Shown: positions 9,054 to 19,123, counted from the stretch's first letter. The stretch is 64,000 nucleotides of DNA from an uncultured Roseateles sp. (GCF_963422335.1 NZ_OY729424.1:5890001-5954000), one strand, 5' to 3'. Notes: a model not told the origin generated them from the sequence alone. Made by a program: numbers and translations.

Positions 9054-10133
9054 CTATGGCGCCGCCTGCACCGGCGGCGCCTTCAGCATCAGGTCGATGA
9101 AGGTGTCGGCGTCCTGATGGATGCGCAGGCGCACCGGCAGGTATTGCAGGCGCGGGGCGATCCACACCTCGGCCGTGAGATCGCCGCCACCGGCCTCGCG
9201 CTGTGGCTTCAGGTGCCAGGTCTGAAGCGGACCCATCGGCGTGTACAAGGTCTCGTCGCCAATCACCTCATAGCGCCAGCGGTAGACCTTGCGCGGCAGG
9301 GCCAAGGGCATGTCCACCACGCGCCCCGGCTCGAACTGCTCGCGCCGGGTCAGGAACAGCCAGGTCAGCTGCACGAACTGGCTGGCGGTGTCTTGCACGC
9401 CGGGCTCGGCCGCTTCGCGCTTGCCGTTGGCCAGCACCACGTCGGCGCCCTGGAACAGCACGCTGACACGGCGGCGCTCGCGGAACAGGATCTTGGTGTC
9501 TTCGTCATAGCGCTGCGGCTTCAGGCCCTGGGGTGTGAGCTCGCCATCACTGGTCATGCGGCGCGAGATCAGCGGCGCGAACGAGGGGCCCACGGCCACG
9601 TCCAGATTGATCTGGTAGCGCTCGCCCTGGCGAATCCATTCGACCTGCGCATTGCCATTGACCTCGCCGCGGTAATTGCCGGTCAGCACATAGCTGAGCC
9701 TGGTGCTGGCCGGCCATTCAAACGGTTCGACGGCTGCCACGGCGCTGGCCGGCGCCTCGACGGGCAGGGGCTGAGCTTCGATGGCCGGCGCCGATGCAGC
9801 AGCAACGACCGCAGGCGATGGCTCGGTCACCGGCGCGGGTTCCGGCCGGGGCTCGGGCGCCGAAGCGGGCACAGGCGCCACCTCGGGTGCACGCGGTTTC
9901 GACTTAGGCGCCACGGCTGGCGGCGGCGCCGGCGGCTCGGCCTGCGCCAGTTCGCGCACATAGGCCACCTGCAGGCGCTTGGGCATCTCGGCCACGGTTT
10001 CCCAGTCCAGCCGCATCTCGTCCAGCGCCAAGGCCAGCCACAGATGCAGGCCCAGCACCGCCAGCGCGCCGAGGGCAAATCCCCAGCGGCGGCCTGCCGT
10101 GCGCAGCGCGGCCCGTTTCAGCCAGTCAACCAT
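9054..10133 (-). CDS. DUF3108 domain-containing membrane-anchored protein
   Basis: A 359-residue protein. A hydrophobic segment near residues 18-38 (FALGALAVLGLHLWLALAL) anchors it. Residues about 65-135 are a proline/alanine-rich linker of the kind that spans the periplasm. The C-terminal two-thirds is a DUF3108 beta-rich domain (STRLSYVLTGNYRGEVNG through LPVRLRIHQDADTFIDL). The function is unknown; related proteins are predicted outer-envelope or lipid-associated. Its first 16 bases overlap the end of the M61 peptidase gene, so the two are probably co-transcribed and may act on the same envelope process. Confidence 0.82.
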   Translation of the reverse strand: MVDWLKRAALRTAGRRWGFALGALAVLGLHLWLALALDEMRLDWETVAEMPKRLQVAYVRELAQAEPPAPPPAVAPKSKPRAPEVAPVPASAPEPRPEPAPVTEPSPAVVAAASAPAIEAQPLPVEAPASAVAAVEPFEWPASTRLSYVLTGNYRGEVNGNAQVEWIRQGERYQINLDVAVGPSFAPLISRRMTSDGELTPQGLKPQRYDEDTKILFRERRRVSVLFQGADVVLANGKREAAEPGVQDTASQFVQLTWLFLTRREQFEPGRVVDMPLALPRKVYRWRYEVIGDETLYTPMGPLQTWHLKPQREAGGGDLTAEVWIAPRLQYLPVRLRIHQDADTFIDLMLKAPPVQAAP

Positions 10134-11899
10134 GCTCGGCGCAGGCCGATCGCGCGGGCGTTGGCCTTCTCGGCCGGGCTGAGTTTGACGGGCACGGCGC
10201 AGGCATCGGACGGCAGTTTCAGTGCCAAGGTCAGCACACGCTGGTCGCGCGAAATGAGCAGTTCCAGGGCATCGGGCCGGGCCACATCGAGGGTCAGCAG
10301 TGCATCATCCAGCCGTCGCAGACGCCAGCCATTGCAGGCCAGCAGCTCGTCTCCGGCCGAGAGGCCCGCCGCCTGTGCGGCCGAGGCGGTCAGCACATGG
10401 GTCGCACGCACGCCGGTCAGCGCCGATTCGCTGACGCGCAGGCCCAGGCGCTGGCTCAGGGTGGGCTTGCAGCCAGAGCCCCAGCGCACGCCAACCCGCT
10501 CCAGCAGCGCCGGCAGCGGCAGGTCGTCGGTGCCATGAATCCAGGCCTGCAACTCGGCAGCCATCGAACGGCCGGCCACCTGCTGCACCACCTCGACCAC
10601 ATCGGCTTCGCTGATGAGCCCGCCTTCACTGCGCGCCCACAGTCCGCGCATCACATCGTCCAGGCTGCCCTTGGATTGATCGTCGGTGCGCAGGCTCAGA
10701 TCCAGCGCCAGCGCCAGCATCGCGCCCTTGGTGTAGTAGCTGATGGTCGAGTTGGGCGTGTTCTCGTCCTGGCGGTAGTACTTGGTCCAGGCATCGAAGC
10801 TGGACTGGGCCACGCTCTGCACCTTGCGGCCCGGCGAGTCGAGCACACCGGTCACGGTGCGCGAGATCAGCTCCAGATAGCGGCGCTCGTCGATCAGCCC
10901 CTGGCGCACCAGGAACAGATCATCGTAGTAGGAGGTGAAACCCTCGAAGAACCACAGCAGCTCGGTGTGGTTTTCGCGCGTGTAGTCGAACTGGCGGAAG
11001 GCGTCGGGCCGCAGCCGCTTGACGTTCCAGGTGTGGAAATACTCGTGGCTGATCAGGCCCAGCAGCTTGACGTAGGCGTCGCTGGTCTCGGCCTGGTCCA
11101 GCCGCGGCAAATCGCGGCGATTGGCGATCAGCGCGGTGCTGGCGCGGTGCTCCAGGCCGCCATAGCCGTCCTCCACCGCGTTCAGCATGAAGACATAGCG
11201 ATCGAAAGGCGCCTGGGCCTTGCCCCGCTTGCTAGCCGGCTTGGCCGCGCCATGCCAGAAGGCAATCTCGGCCTCGCAGATTTTTTTCGTGTCGGCCAGC
11301 AGCCGCTCGCCATCGAAGCTGGGCAAGGCGCCGGCGACGACGAATTGATGCGGCACGCCGGCGGCAATGAATTCGCCGCGCCAGAAGCGGCCCAGCTCGA
11401 ACGGATGATCGACCAGCTCGTCGTAGTCGGCCGCCTCGTAGCGGCCCTGGCCGCGGGCGTCCACCTTGACCGGCGCCATGCCGGTGGCAACCTGCCAGCC
11501 GGCGGGCAGGCGGGCAACTTCAATCGCATGGGGCTCGTTCTCACGCCCCTCGACCCGCAAGCACAGCCCAGTGCCGTTGAAGAAGCCTCGCTGGGCGTCC
11601 AGAAAGGCCGTGCGCACCGAGTTGTCGAAGGCATAGACCAGGTAGCTGACCAGCAGGGCCGCCTTGCCCGAGCAGGCCACCCGCCAGCTGGTCTTGTCGG
11701 TCTGTATCAGCGGCACCTCGGCCCCGCCCTGGGTGGCCTGCAGGCCGCTGAGGTGGCGGGCAAATTCACGCACCAGATAGCTGCCCGGTATCCAGACCGG
11801 CAGGCTCAAACACTGGTCTGCGGCCGGCGCGGGCAGGGTCAGCGTGACGCGGAACTGGTGGGCGTGGAGGTCGGCAATCGCGATGCGATAGGTGATCAT
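10118..11899 (-). CDS. M61 family metallopeptidase with PDZ domain
   Basis: A 593-residue glycyl-aminopeptidase-like enzyme. The zinc site is in HEYFHTWNVKRLRP, with the third ligand glutamate downstream in TELLWFFEGFTSYYDD. The N-terminal domain is beta-rich (LPVWIPGSYLVREFARH is a family signature) and the C-terminus holds a PDZ-like domain around GVRATHVLTASAAQAAGL. No signal peptide is visible, so it may be cytoplasmic. I use the ATG at 11899 (MITYRIAIADLHAHQF), the conserved start of the family, rather than the frame opening at 11950. Family members remove N-terminal Gly or Ala from peptides. Confidence 0.9.
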   Translation of the reverse strand: MITYRIAIADLHAHQFRVTLTLPAPAADQCLSLPVWIPGSYLVREFARHLSGLQATQGGAEVPLIQTDKTSWRVACSGKAALLVSYLVYAFDNSVRTAFLDAQRGFFNGTGLCLRVEGRENEPHAIEVARLPAGWQVATGMAPVKVDARGQGRYEAADYDELVDHPFELGRFWRGEFIAAGVPHQFVVAGALPSFDGERLLADTKKICEAEIAFWHGAAKPASKRGKAQAPFDRYVFMLNAVEDGYGGLEHRASTALIANRRDLPRLDQAETSDAYVKLLGLISHEYFHTWNVKRLRPDAFRQFDYTRENHTELLWFFEGFTSYYDDLFLVRQGLIDERRYLELISRTVTGVLDSPGRKVQSVAQSSFDAWTKYYRQDENTPNSTISYYTKGAMLALALDLSLRTDDQSKGSLDDVMRGLWARSEGGLISEADVVEVVQQVAGRSMAAELQAWIHGTDDLPLPALLERVGVRWGSGCKPTLSQRLGLRVSESALTGVRATHVLTASAAQAAGLSAGDELLACNGWRLRRLDDALLTLDVARPDALELLISRDQRVLTLALKLPSDACAVPVKLSPAEKANARAIGLRRAWLTG

Positions 11900-11930
11900 C
11901 GGCAGCAGATGTTGTTGTTTTTGGTAGGTT

Positions 11931-12428
11931 TCAGCTGCCGGCGGCGGCAATGAAGCAGCTCAGGGCGGCAATGGCGCTGAGCCGGAAACGCAGGGTCAGC
12001 CAGGCGGCGGCGCCCTGGGCCGGGTAGAGGCGGCGATCGACCAGATAGCACAGCACCAGCATCACGCCATGCAGCACCAGGCCCGCATAGGCCGGCATCA
12101 CCACCGCCACCCAGGCGGCCAGCGAGGGCACGACGCCCCAGACGAAAGGCACCGGCGAGGGCACTTTCTGGCGGAAGGCCAGGCCCCAGTGGATGCCACC
12201 CAGAAAGGAGATCACCAGCGCCGCATAGGCCGACAGGGCCAGGCAGACAAAGGCATGGGCCTCCAGATTGCGGTCGCCGATCAGCCAGACCAGGGCCGTG
12301 CCCAGCATAAAGGGCAGCAGGCCGGCATAGGCCAGTCGCATCGCCACCGGATTGCTGGCCGGCGAACTGGCGGGGGCCGATCTGTCGCTGGACTTGTCAA
12401 TATCCCCCTTGGGGGCCGCTTGCATCAC
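11931..12428 (-). CDS. DUF3429 family inner-membrane protein
   Basis: A 165-residue integral membrane protein with about five hydrophobic helices (LAYAGLLPFMLGTALVWLIG; FVCLALSAYAALVISFLGGIHWG; VVPSLAAWVAVVMPAYAGLV; GVMLVLCYLVD; and a C-terminal helix). The GGIHWGLAF motif is characteristic of DUF3429. The function is unknown. It ends 31 bases before the M61 peptidase start, on the same strand, so co-transcription is plausible. The N-terminal 28 residues are hydrophilic and may be shortened if translation begins at the internal ATG at 12344. Confidence 0.82.
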   Translation of the reverse strand: MMQAAPKGDIDKSSDRSAPASSPASNPVAMRLAYAGLLPFMLGTALVWLIGDRNLEAHAFVCLALSAYAALVISFLGGIHWGLAFRQKVPSPVPFVWGVVPSLAAWVAVVMPAYAGLVLHGVMLVLCYLVDRRLYPAQGAAAWLTLRFRLSAIAALSCFIAAAGS

Positions 12429-12536
12429 TGAACGCTCCGATCAAAGACTTCACTGTGAACCGCCGAGCAGGGCCGGCGGGCCAGATTGTCTCTTACCGGA
12501 ACGCCGGCGGGTGCGCCAGCGCCTCTGAGTGGGCGA

Positions 12537-13259
12537 TCAGGAGCGCACGGCTTGAGTCTGCAGGCGCTTTTCCAGCTGTTCGGCGGTCAGGGCGCCGGGC
12601 ACGCGCTGGCCGTCCTCGAACACGATGGCCGGCGTGCCATTGATGCGGTGCTTGCGTATCAGCGCGTTGTTGCGCTCGATCGCCGATTCGTCGCAGGCAC
12701 TCGCCACCTTGGGCGGCGCCGTGCCTTCCAGCATCCAGTTGCGCCAGGTCACCTGCTGCTCCTTGGCGCACCAGATGGCACGGCTCTTCTCGGGCGAATC
12801 TCCGCCCAGAATGGGCACCACAAAGGTGTAGACGGTGATGTCCTTCATCTCCAGCAAGGCCCGCTCGAAGCGCTTGCAATAGCCGCAGTTCGGGTCGGCG
12901 AACACGGCGATGCGGCGCTTGCCGGTGCCGGTCTTCCAGACGATGGCGTCCTTCAGCGGCAGGCTGGCAAAGTCGATCGCGGTCAGCTTGTTGACGCGCT
13001 CCTCGGTCAGGTTGCGCTTGCTGCGCAGATCGATCAGCTCGCCCTCGATCAGGTAATTGCCCTGGGCGTCGGTGTAGCGGATCTCGGTGCCGATGCGGAT
13101 TTCCCACAGCCCCGGCATGCTGGACAGCTTCACCTCGTCGATCTTGGGCAGGGTCGGCAGGCGCTCGACCAGGTTCTTGCGGATGACCGCCTCTTGCGCC
13201 ACGGCGCTGCCCGTGAGCACAACCAGGGCAGCGATGGCGGTCAATGTACGAATCAGCAT
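12537..13259 (-). CDS. dsbC: DsbC-type periplasmic thiol:disulfide isomerase
   Basis: A 240-residue periplasmic protein with a signal peptide (MLIRTLTAIAALVVLTGSAVAQ), an N-terminal dimerisation region, and a thioredoxin-fold domain with the active site CGYC (Cys125, Cys128). A second cysteine pair sits near IWCAKE and ASACDE, as in DsbC/DsbG. The conserved cis-proline is in GTPAIVF. It reshuffles wrong disulfides in exported proteins, kept reduced by DsbD. The start is the ATG at 13259, giving a standard signal peptide; the frame runs on to 13283 without evidence. It lies 13 bases after the FAD monooxygenase gene and is probably in its operon. Confidence 0.9.
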   Translation of the reverse strand: MLIRTLTAIAALVVLTGSAVAQEAVIRKNLVERLPTLPKIDEVKLSSMPGLWEIRIGTEIRYTDAQGNYLIEGELIDLRSKRNLTEERVNKLTAIDFASLPLKDAIVWKTGTGKRRIAVFADPNCGYCKRFERALLEMKDITVYTFVVPILGGDSPEKSRAIWCAKEQQVTWRNWMLEGTAPPKVASACDESAIERNNALIRKHRINGTPAIVFEDGQRVPGALTAEQLEKRLQTQAVRS

Positions 13260-13272
13260 GAAGTTCCTCAGG

Positions 13273-14376
13273 TCAGCCTGCACGGGCGGTCAGCCAGCGC
13301 TTGAGCGGCGTCAGTGTATTCACCAGAGTCAGGCCGCGATTGCGAAGTTCCCGCAAAGGCGCCTGTTCGCTGGCAAAAAGTCGCAATAAACCATCGGTCA
13401 TCTGGCCCATGGCCCAGGTCGGGGCCAGGCGCTCGCGCTCGTAGCGGCGCAGCAGGCGCTCGTCGCCCAGCTCGCGCCAGCCCTCGCGCTCGGCCAGCAC
13501 ACGGCTCAGCGCCGCCACATCGGCCAGGCCCAGGTTCAGCCCCTGGCCGGCCAGCGGATGCACGACATGGGCGGCGTCGCCCAGCAGGGCCCAGCCCGGA
13601 CCGGTGAATTTCTCGGCCCGCGCCACGCTCAGCGGCCAGGCCATCCGTTCGCTGGCCAGGCGCAGCGTACCGGCAGCGCCACCTGAGGCAGCGTTCAGTT
13701 CTGCCTCGAATTCTTCAGGGTTGGCCTGCAGCAGCGCGGGCACACTGTCCTCGGGCATGGACCAGACCAGGCCGTAGGACTGCTCGGGCGCCGGCCGGTT
13801 GAACGGCAAAAGGGCCAGCACGTCGGGCGAACGGAACCACTGGCGGGCGCAGCCCAGGTGCGGCCGGTCGGCCACCAGGCGGGCGGCAATGGCTGTGTGG
13901 CCGTAGGCTTGGGCTCTGAATTCGACCCCCAGCGCAGCCCGGGTCTGCGAGGCCTTGCCCTCGCACAGTGCCTGCAGGGCGGCGGGCACCGGCTGATCGA
14001 CGATCTGGATATGGGGCGCAAAGCGCACGGCCGTGGCCAGTTCGGCCTCCAGCGCCGCCGCATCGACAATCCAGGCCAGCTCGCGCACACCCTGCTGCCA
14101 GGACGAGAAATCGAGCTGGGCGCCGGGGCGGTCGCCCTCGATATGCATGTCGTAGACCGGTGTGGCCGCGTCGGCCGGCAGCGCGTCCCAGACCTTCAGC
14201 GCCTGCAGCAAGGCCACCGAAGACGCATTCAGCGCATAGGCGCGCACATCCTCACCGGCAGGGGCGGCCGCCTTGCCCGGCAGCAGCGCAATGCTCAAGC
14301 CCTGGCGCGCCAGGGCCAAAGCCAGGCTGCGGCCCACGCAGCCGGCACCAGACACCATCACATCGAAGCGGTTCAT
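13273..14376 (-). CDS. UbiH/UbiF-family FAD-dependent hydroxylase
   Basis: A 367-residue flavoprotein monooxygenase of the ubiquinone-biosynthesis hydroxylase type. Visible are the dinucleotide-binding VSGAGCVGRSLALALARQ near the N-terminus and the GD motif GWALLGDAAHVVHPLAGQG near residue 280, which contacts FAD. Such enzymes hydroxylate the benzoquinone ring of ubiquinone precursors using NAD(P)H and oxygen. Which ring position it serves cannot be told by eye. The ATG at 14376 gives the standard start MNRFDVMVSGAG. It is transcribed divergently from ychF and precedes dsbC closely. Confidence 0.87.
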   Translation of the reverse strand: MNRFDVMVSGAGCVGRSLALALARQGLSIALLPGKAAAPAGEDVRAYALNASSVALLQALKVWDALPADAATPVYDMHIEGDRPGAQLDFSSWQQGVRELAWIVDAAALEAELATAVRFAPHIQIVDQPVPAALQALCEGKASQTRAALGVEFRAQAYGHTAIAARLVADRPHLGCARQWFRSPDVLALLPFNRPAPEQSYGLVWSMPEDSVPALLQANPEEFEAELNAASGGAAGTLRLASERMAWPLSVARAEKFTGPGWALLGDAAHVVHPLAGQGLNLGLADVAALSRVLAEREGWRELGDERLLRRYERERLAPTWAMGQMTDGLLRLFASEQAPLRELRNRGLTLVNTLTPLKRWLTARAG

Positions 14377-14528
14377 CCGAGGGATTGTAGGCACGGCGCA
14401 GAGGGTTTTCCCGGAAGGCGCGGAAAGACCACCAACGGCGCTTCGGACGCCCGCCGCCGGTGGCGACTAAAATCCCGCCTTTGCCTCCCGCGCCTGCCCG
14501 AACGGCTACGCCCTAAAGAAAGTCATCC

Positions 14529-15623
14529 ATGAGCCTGAAATGCGGCATCGTGGGCCTGCCCAATGTGGGCAAGTCCACCCTCTTCAATGCGCTGACCAAA
14601 GCCGGCATCGCGGCCGAGAACTACCCCTTCTGCACGATAGAGCCCAATGTCGGCGTGGTCGAACTGCCCGATCCGCGGCTGCAGCAGCTGGCCGACATCG
14701 TCAAACCCGAGCGCATCCTGCCGGCTGTGGTCGAGTTTGTGGACATTGCAGGCCTGGTGGCCGGTGCGTCCAAGGGCGAGGGCCTGGGCAATCAGTTCCT
14801 GTCGCACATCCGCGAGACCGACGCCATCGTCAATGTGGTGCGCTGCTTCGAGGATGACAACGTCATCCACGTCGCCGGCAAGGTCGACCCGATCTCCGAC
14901 ATCGAGGTCATACAGACCGAGCTGTGCCTGGCCGACATGAGCACGGTCGAGAAAAGCCTGCACCGCTACAACAAGGCGGCGCGCTCGGGCAATGACAAGG
15001 AGGCCGCGGCCCTGGTCAAGGTGCTGGAAAAGTGCCAGGCCGCGCTGGACCAGGCCAAGCCGGTGCGCTCGATAGACTTCAGCAAGGAAGAGCTGGCGAT
15101 CCTGAAGCCGCTGTGCCTGATCACCGCCAAGCCTGCGATGTTTGTCGGCAATGTCGATGAGGGCGGCTTCGAGAACAACCCCTTCCTGGACAAGCTGCGC
15201 GCCTATGCCGAGCTGCAGAAAGCCCCGGTGGTGGCCATCTGCGCCAAGACCGAAGCCGAGCTGTCCGAGATGGACGAGGAAGACCGCACGATGTTCCTGG
15301 CCGAGATGGGCCAGAGCGAACCTGGCCTGAACCGCCTGATACGCGCCGCCTTCAAGCTCTTGGGCCTGCAGACCTACTTCACCGCCGGCGTCAAGGAAGT
15401 GCGCGCCTGGACCATACACATCGGCGACACCGGCCCGCAGGCGGCCGGCGTGATCCACACCGACTTCGAGCGGGGCTACATCCGCGCCCAGACCATCGCC
15501 TTCGAGGACTACATCGCCTTCAAGGGCGAGCAGGGGGCCAAGGACGCCGGCAAGATGCGCGCCGAAGGCAAGGAATACGTCGTCAAGGATGGCGATGTGC
15601 TGAACTTCCTGTTCAACGTGTAA
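14529..15623 (+). CDS. ychF: Redox-regulated ribosome-binding ATPase YchF
   Basis: A 364-residue OBG-family P-loop protein, full length for YchF. The G1 loop is GLPNVGKSTLFNAL. The G4-equivalent is degenerate, as expected for a protein that prefers ATP over GTP. The C-terminal TGS domain is present (TYFTAGVKEVRAWTI ... GDVLNFLFNV). YchF binds the ribosome and hydrolyses ATP, and is linked to oxidative-stress control. It is a stand-alone gene divergent from the UbiH-like gene; a possible -10 TAAAAT lies at 14468-14473, but no convincing -35 accompanies it. Confidence 0.97.
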   Translation: MSLKCGIVGLPNVGKSTLFNALTKAGIAAENYPFCTIEPNVGVVELPDPRLQQLADIVKPERILPAVVEFVDIAGLVAGASKGEGLGNQFLSHIRETDAIVNVVRCFEDDNVIHVAGKVDPISDIEVIQTELCLADMSTVEKSLHRYNKAARSGNDKEAAALVKVLEKCQAALDQAKPVRSIDFSKEELAILKPLCLITAKPAMFVGNVDEGGFENNPFLDKLRAYAELQKAPVVAICAKTEAELSEMDEEDRTMFLAEMGQSEPGLNRLIRAAFKLLGLQTYFTAGVKEVRAWTIHIGDTGPQAAGVIHTDFERGYIRAQTIAFEDYIAFKGEQGAKDAGKMRAEGKEYVVKDGDVLNFLFNV

Positions 15624-15770
15624 GCAGAGTTTGTCCAGCGGGCCGGTGACTCCACCTGCCCGCAATAAGCGTGTAGGCTTGCAGCCAACGCGCTCGCCCG
15701 AGGCGGCCTGTCAAAACTTGACCCCTGAAGTCGGTTTGATGACGCCGGCGGCACAGCAGCGCACTCTACA

Positions 15771-18700
15771 GTGAGCCTGATGTCTCGTTACCTTCGCCTG
15801 ACACCCGCATGGCTGCTGCAGTCGGCTGCAGTCGCGCTGGCCTATGTGCTGGTGGCGGTGCTGGCGCTTGAGCTGACGATAGCGCCCAACTACGCCTCGC
15901 CGCTCTACCCCTCCGCGGGCATCGCCCTGGCGGCCATGCTCTGCATCGGCTACCGCATGGCCCCGGCCGTGGCCCTGGCCAGCTTTGCGGCCAATGTGCT
16001 GCTCAGTGCGGACCGTGGCCAGCTCAATCTGCTGGGCCCGGCGCTGATCGGCGTCGGGGCGGCCCTGCAGGCGGCGGTCGGCGCCGCCCTGGTGCGGCGC
16101 TGGGTGGGCAGCCCGGTCTCGCTGGAGGGGCCGCGCGAGCTGCTGAAATTCAATCTGCTGGGCGCCCTGCTGGCCTGCGTCATCAGCCCCACGGTGGGTG
16201 TGCTGTCGCTGCGCCTGGCCGGCATGATGCAGCCCGACCAGGCGGTGCTGAACTGGCTGACCTGGTGGATGGGCGACGCTTTAGGCGTGCTGATCGGCGC
16301 GCCGGTGGCCCTGAGCCTGATCGGCCAGCCGCGCTCGGCCTGGGCCCCGCGCCGGCTCAGCGTGGGCCTGCCGCTGGTGGTGGCCACGCTGTTCATGTCG
16401 CTGGGCATCAGCCAGGTCGGGCGCTGGGACGAGCAGCGCGCCCGCAGCGTCTTTGAGCGCGACGCGCTGGGCGTGACGAATGCGCTGATCTCGGCGCTGC
16501 AGGAGCCGCTGCGCGCGCTGGAGGCCACCCGCGGCGTGCTGGTGGTCGCGCCGCGGCTGTCGGCCGAGGATTTCCGCCGCGCCAGCGAAGTCTGGCTGCT
16601 GCCCGGCGACGGACTGCTCGCCCTGGGCTGGGCCGAGCGGGTGGCACTGCCGGCCGTGCCGGGCTTCGAGGCCGGTGTGCGCAGCAGCGATGGCGGGGAC
16701 TACCACGTGCGCGACCGCAGCGAACCCGCCGGTGGGGTCGATGCCGGCACACTGGTACAGGACAGCCACAAGCTGGCGATTCGCCACATCAGCCCGGCGG
16801 CACGCAACAGCGGGGCACGTGGCGTCAATGTGCTGTCGGTGGTCGCAGCGCGCGAGGCGGCGCTGCGCTCCCGGCGCACCGACGCGCCTGCCGCCTCCGC
16901 GGGCTTCCGTCTGTCCCAGGACCAGCAGGAAAGCGACAGCGTCGGCGTGGTCATCTACCACGCGGTCTATGCCGGGCCGGCACAGACCGTCAGCGAGCGC
17001 ATGGACGCGATGCGCGGCGCGGTGTTCGCCACGCTGCGCGCCGACACCCTGCTCAAGAGCATTGCCAGCAACGTGCCCGACTATCTGCAGGTCTGCCTGG
17101 TCGATACCGATCCGCTGGCCCGCTACCGGCGCCTGGCCGGCCCCGAGGGCTGTGAACAGCTGCACGAGACCAGCTTCATGAAGGTCCATGCCCTGCCCTT
17201 TGCCGGCCGGCAATGGGACATCCGCACCTATGTGGCCAGCGGCAGCCTGCCCGCGCCAGTGGTGCTGGGCACCTGGCTGTTCGCTGGCGTGGGCCTGCTG
17301 GCGATCTCGCTGCTGGGCGCCCTGCTGCTGACGGTGACCGGCCGCGCCCATCGCATCGAAGGTGCCGTGCACGAGCGCACCGCGGAACTGCAGCTGGAGA
17401 TGCAGGAGCGCGAACGCACCGCCAGCGCACTGCGCACCAGCGAGCAGCGCTTTCGCAACATCTTCGAGAACGTGCCGATCGGCATCATCTTCACCGACCT
17501 GCGCGGCTACACCAAGGAATCGAACCCGCGCATACGCCGCATGATCGGCTATGAGGAGGCGGAGCTGGCGCACATGGTGGCGCTGGAGTTCACCCATCCG
17601 GACGACCGCGAGGAAGACATCCGCCTGAGCCGCCAGCTGGTGCTGGGCGAGATTCCGATGTACCGGCGGCGCAAGCGCTATCTCGCCAAGGACGGCAGCG
17701 AAGTCACGGTGCAGGTGCTGGTGTCGCTGCTGCACGACGAGGCCGGCAAGCCCTATCGCATGGTGGGGGTGGTCGAAGACATCAGCGAGCATCTGAAGCT
17801 GCATGAGCTGGAGCGCGCCCGCGAGGCCGCCGAGGCCGCCAACCAGGCCAAGAGCGACTTCCTGTCGCGCATGAGCCACGAGTTGCGCACGCCGCTGAAT
17901 GCCATGCTGGGCTTCACCCAGTTGCTGGAGATGGACCGCGAGCATCCGCTCAGCCAGCGCCAGCAGGGCTGGATGATGCAGGTGCAGCAGGCCGGCTGGC
18001 ATCTGCTGGAGATGATCAACGACACGCTGGACCTGTCGCGCATCGAATCGGGCGCGATCAAGCTGACGGTCGAGACGCTGTCGCTACCGGAGCTGCTGGA
18101 CTGGGCCCTCGGCATGGTGCGCAACGATGCCGAGCAGCGTGGGCTGGCCATCACCCAGGCCCTGCATGCCGATGCCGCCCTGGTGTTGGCCGACGCCACC
18201 CGGCTCAAGCAGGTGCTGACCAATCTGCTCAGCAATGCCGTCAAGTACAACATCGAGCATGGCCGCATCCATATCGCCAGCCGGGTACTGGGAGCTGAAT
18301 ATATCGAACTGGCCGTCACCGACACCGGCCTGGGCATGACCGAGCAGCAACTGGCCGCCATGTTCGAACCGTTCAACCGCCTGGGCCGCGAGCACAGCGC
18401 CACCGAGGGCACCGGCATAGGCCTGGTGATCTGCAAGCGCCTGGTCGAGCTGATGGGCGGCACCTTGAAGGTACGCAGCACCAAGGATGAGGGCTCCTCC
18501 TTCATCGTCACCCTGCCGCGCGCCGTCGAGGCCTCGGGCATACGCCCGGTGCGCGACACCGTGCCCGGCCTGCCGCCGGACTACCGCAAGCGCATGGTCC
18601 AGTACATCGAAGACAACGAGACCAATGCCGAGGTGATGCGCGGCATCCTAGCGCAGCGGCCGCAGGTGGAGTTGCTGGTGTCTATGACGGGCCAGGCCGG

Positions 18701-18974
18701 CATTGACGCCGCACGGGCCCAGCCGCCCCACGTGATCCTGCTGGACATGCACCTGCCCGACATGAACGGCATGGACGTGCTGGCCCAGTTGCGCCGCCAC
18801 CGCGAGACCGCCGACATCCCGGTGGTGGTGGTCTCGGCCGACGCCCTGCCCGTGCACATGGAGGCGGCATACCAACTGGGTGTCTACCGCTATCTGACCA
18901 AGCCGGTCAATGTGCCCGAACTGCTGAACGTGCTCGACGAACTGCTGGATGTGATGGAGACGCGCTTCGGATGA
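15771..18974 (+). CDS. MASE1-CHASE-PAS hybrid sensor histidine kinase/response regulator
   Basis: A 1067-residue hybrid kinase. Domains in order: an eight-helix MASE1 sensor (about 1-215), an extracytoplasmic CHASE sensor (about 220-500), a membrane return near LGTWLFAGVGLLAISLLGALLLTV, a PAS domain (about 560-680), the HisKA phosphoacceptor in SRMSHELRTPLN, a HATPase with N box LTNLLSNAVKYN and G boxes DTGLGM and GTGIGLVI, and a C-terminal receiver with phospho-site aspartate in VILLDMHLPDMNG and the KP pair in YLTKPVN. It should read an extracellular or membrane signal and pass phosphate to its own receiver. The start could be GTG 15771 or ATG 15780; neither has a clear SD. No cognate output regulator follows; cheW is next. 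Confidence 0.92.
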   Translation: MSLMSRYLRLTPAWLLQSAAVALAYVLVAVLALELTIAPNYASPLYPSAGIALAAMLCIGYRMAPAVALASFAANVLLSADRGQLNLLGPALIGVGAALQAAVGAALVRRWVGSPVSLEGPRELLKFNLLGALLACVISPTVGVLSLRLAGMMQPDQAVLNWLTWWMGDALGVLIGAPVALSLIGQPRSAWAPRRLSVGLPLVVATLFMSLGISQVGRWDEQRARSVFERDALGVTNALISALQEPLRALEATRGVLVVAPRLSAEDFRRASEVWLLPGDGLLALGWAERVALPAVPGFEAGVRSSDGGDYHVRDRSEPAGGVDAGTLVQDSHKLAIRHISPAARNSGARGVNVLSVVAAREAALRSRRTDAPAASAGFRLSQDQQESDSVGVVIYHAVYAGPAQTVSERMDAMRGAVFATLRADTLLKSIASNVPDYLQVCLVDTDPLARYRRLAGPEGCEQLHETSFMKVHALPFAGRQWDIRTYVASGSLPAPVVLGTWLFAGVGLLAISLLGALLLTVTGRAHRIEGAVHERTAELQLEMQERERTASALRTSEQRFRNIFENVPIGIIFTDLRGYTKESNPRIRRMIGYEEAELAHMVALEFTHPDDREEDIRLSRQLVLGEIPMYRRRKRYLAKDGSEVTVQVLVSLLHDEAGKPYRMVGVVEDISEHLKLHELERAREAAEAANQAKSDFLSRMSHELRTPLNAMLGFTQLLEMDREHPLSQRQQGWMMQVQQAGWHLLEMINDTLDLSRIESGAIKLTVETLSLPELLDWALGMVRNDAEQRGLAITQALHADAALVLADATRLKQVLTNLLSNAVKYNIEHGRIHIASRVLGAEYIELAVTDTGLGMTEQQLAAMFEPFNRLGREHSATEGTGIGLVICKRLVELMGGTLKVRSTKDEGSSFIVTLPRAVEASGIRPVRDTVPGLPPDYRKRMVQYIEDNETNAEVMRGILAQRPQVELLVSMTGQAGIDAARAQPPHVILLDMHLPDMNGMDVLAQLRRHRETADIPVVVVSADALPVHMEAAYQLGVYRYLTKPVNVPELLNVLDELLDVMETRFG

Positions 18975-19123
18975 ATCCCCTTGGCCGGCCATGCAGTCCG
19001 CGGATACGAGAAATTTCGCACTCTCGGCGCAGCGGGCAGCCCCGAGAGCATGCGCAAAATACAGACCCTGGCTTTGCCAAGCCGCGTCCCCCATCCGTTC
19101 CGTCGATTTGATTGCGCCCCACC

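Noticed and set aside
16281..18002. 573-residue open frame opposite the hybrid histidine kinase
   Set aside because: No domain and a shadow-like composition; the plus-strand kinase domains are complete across the region.
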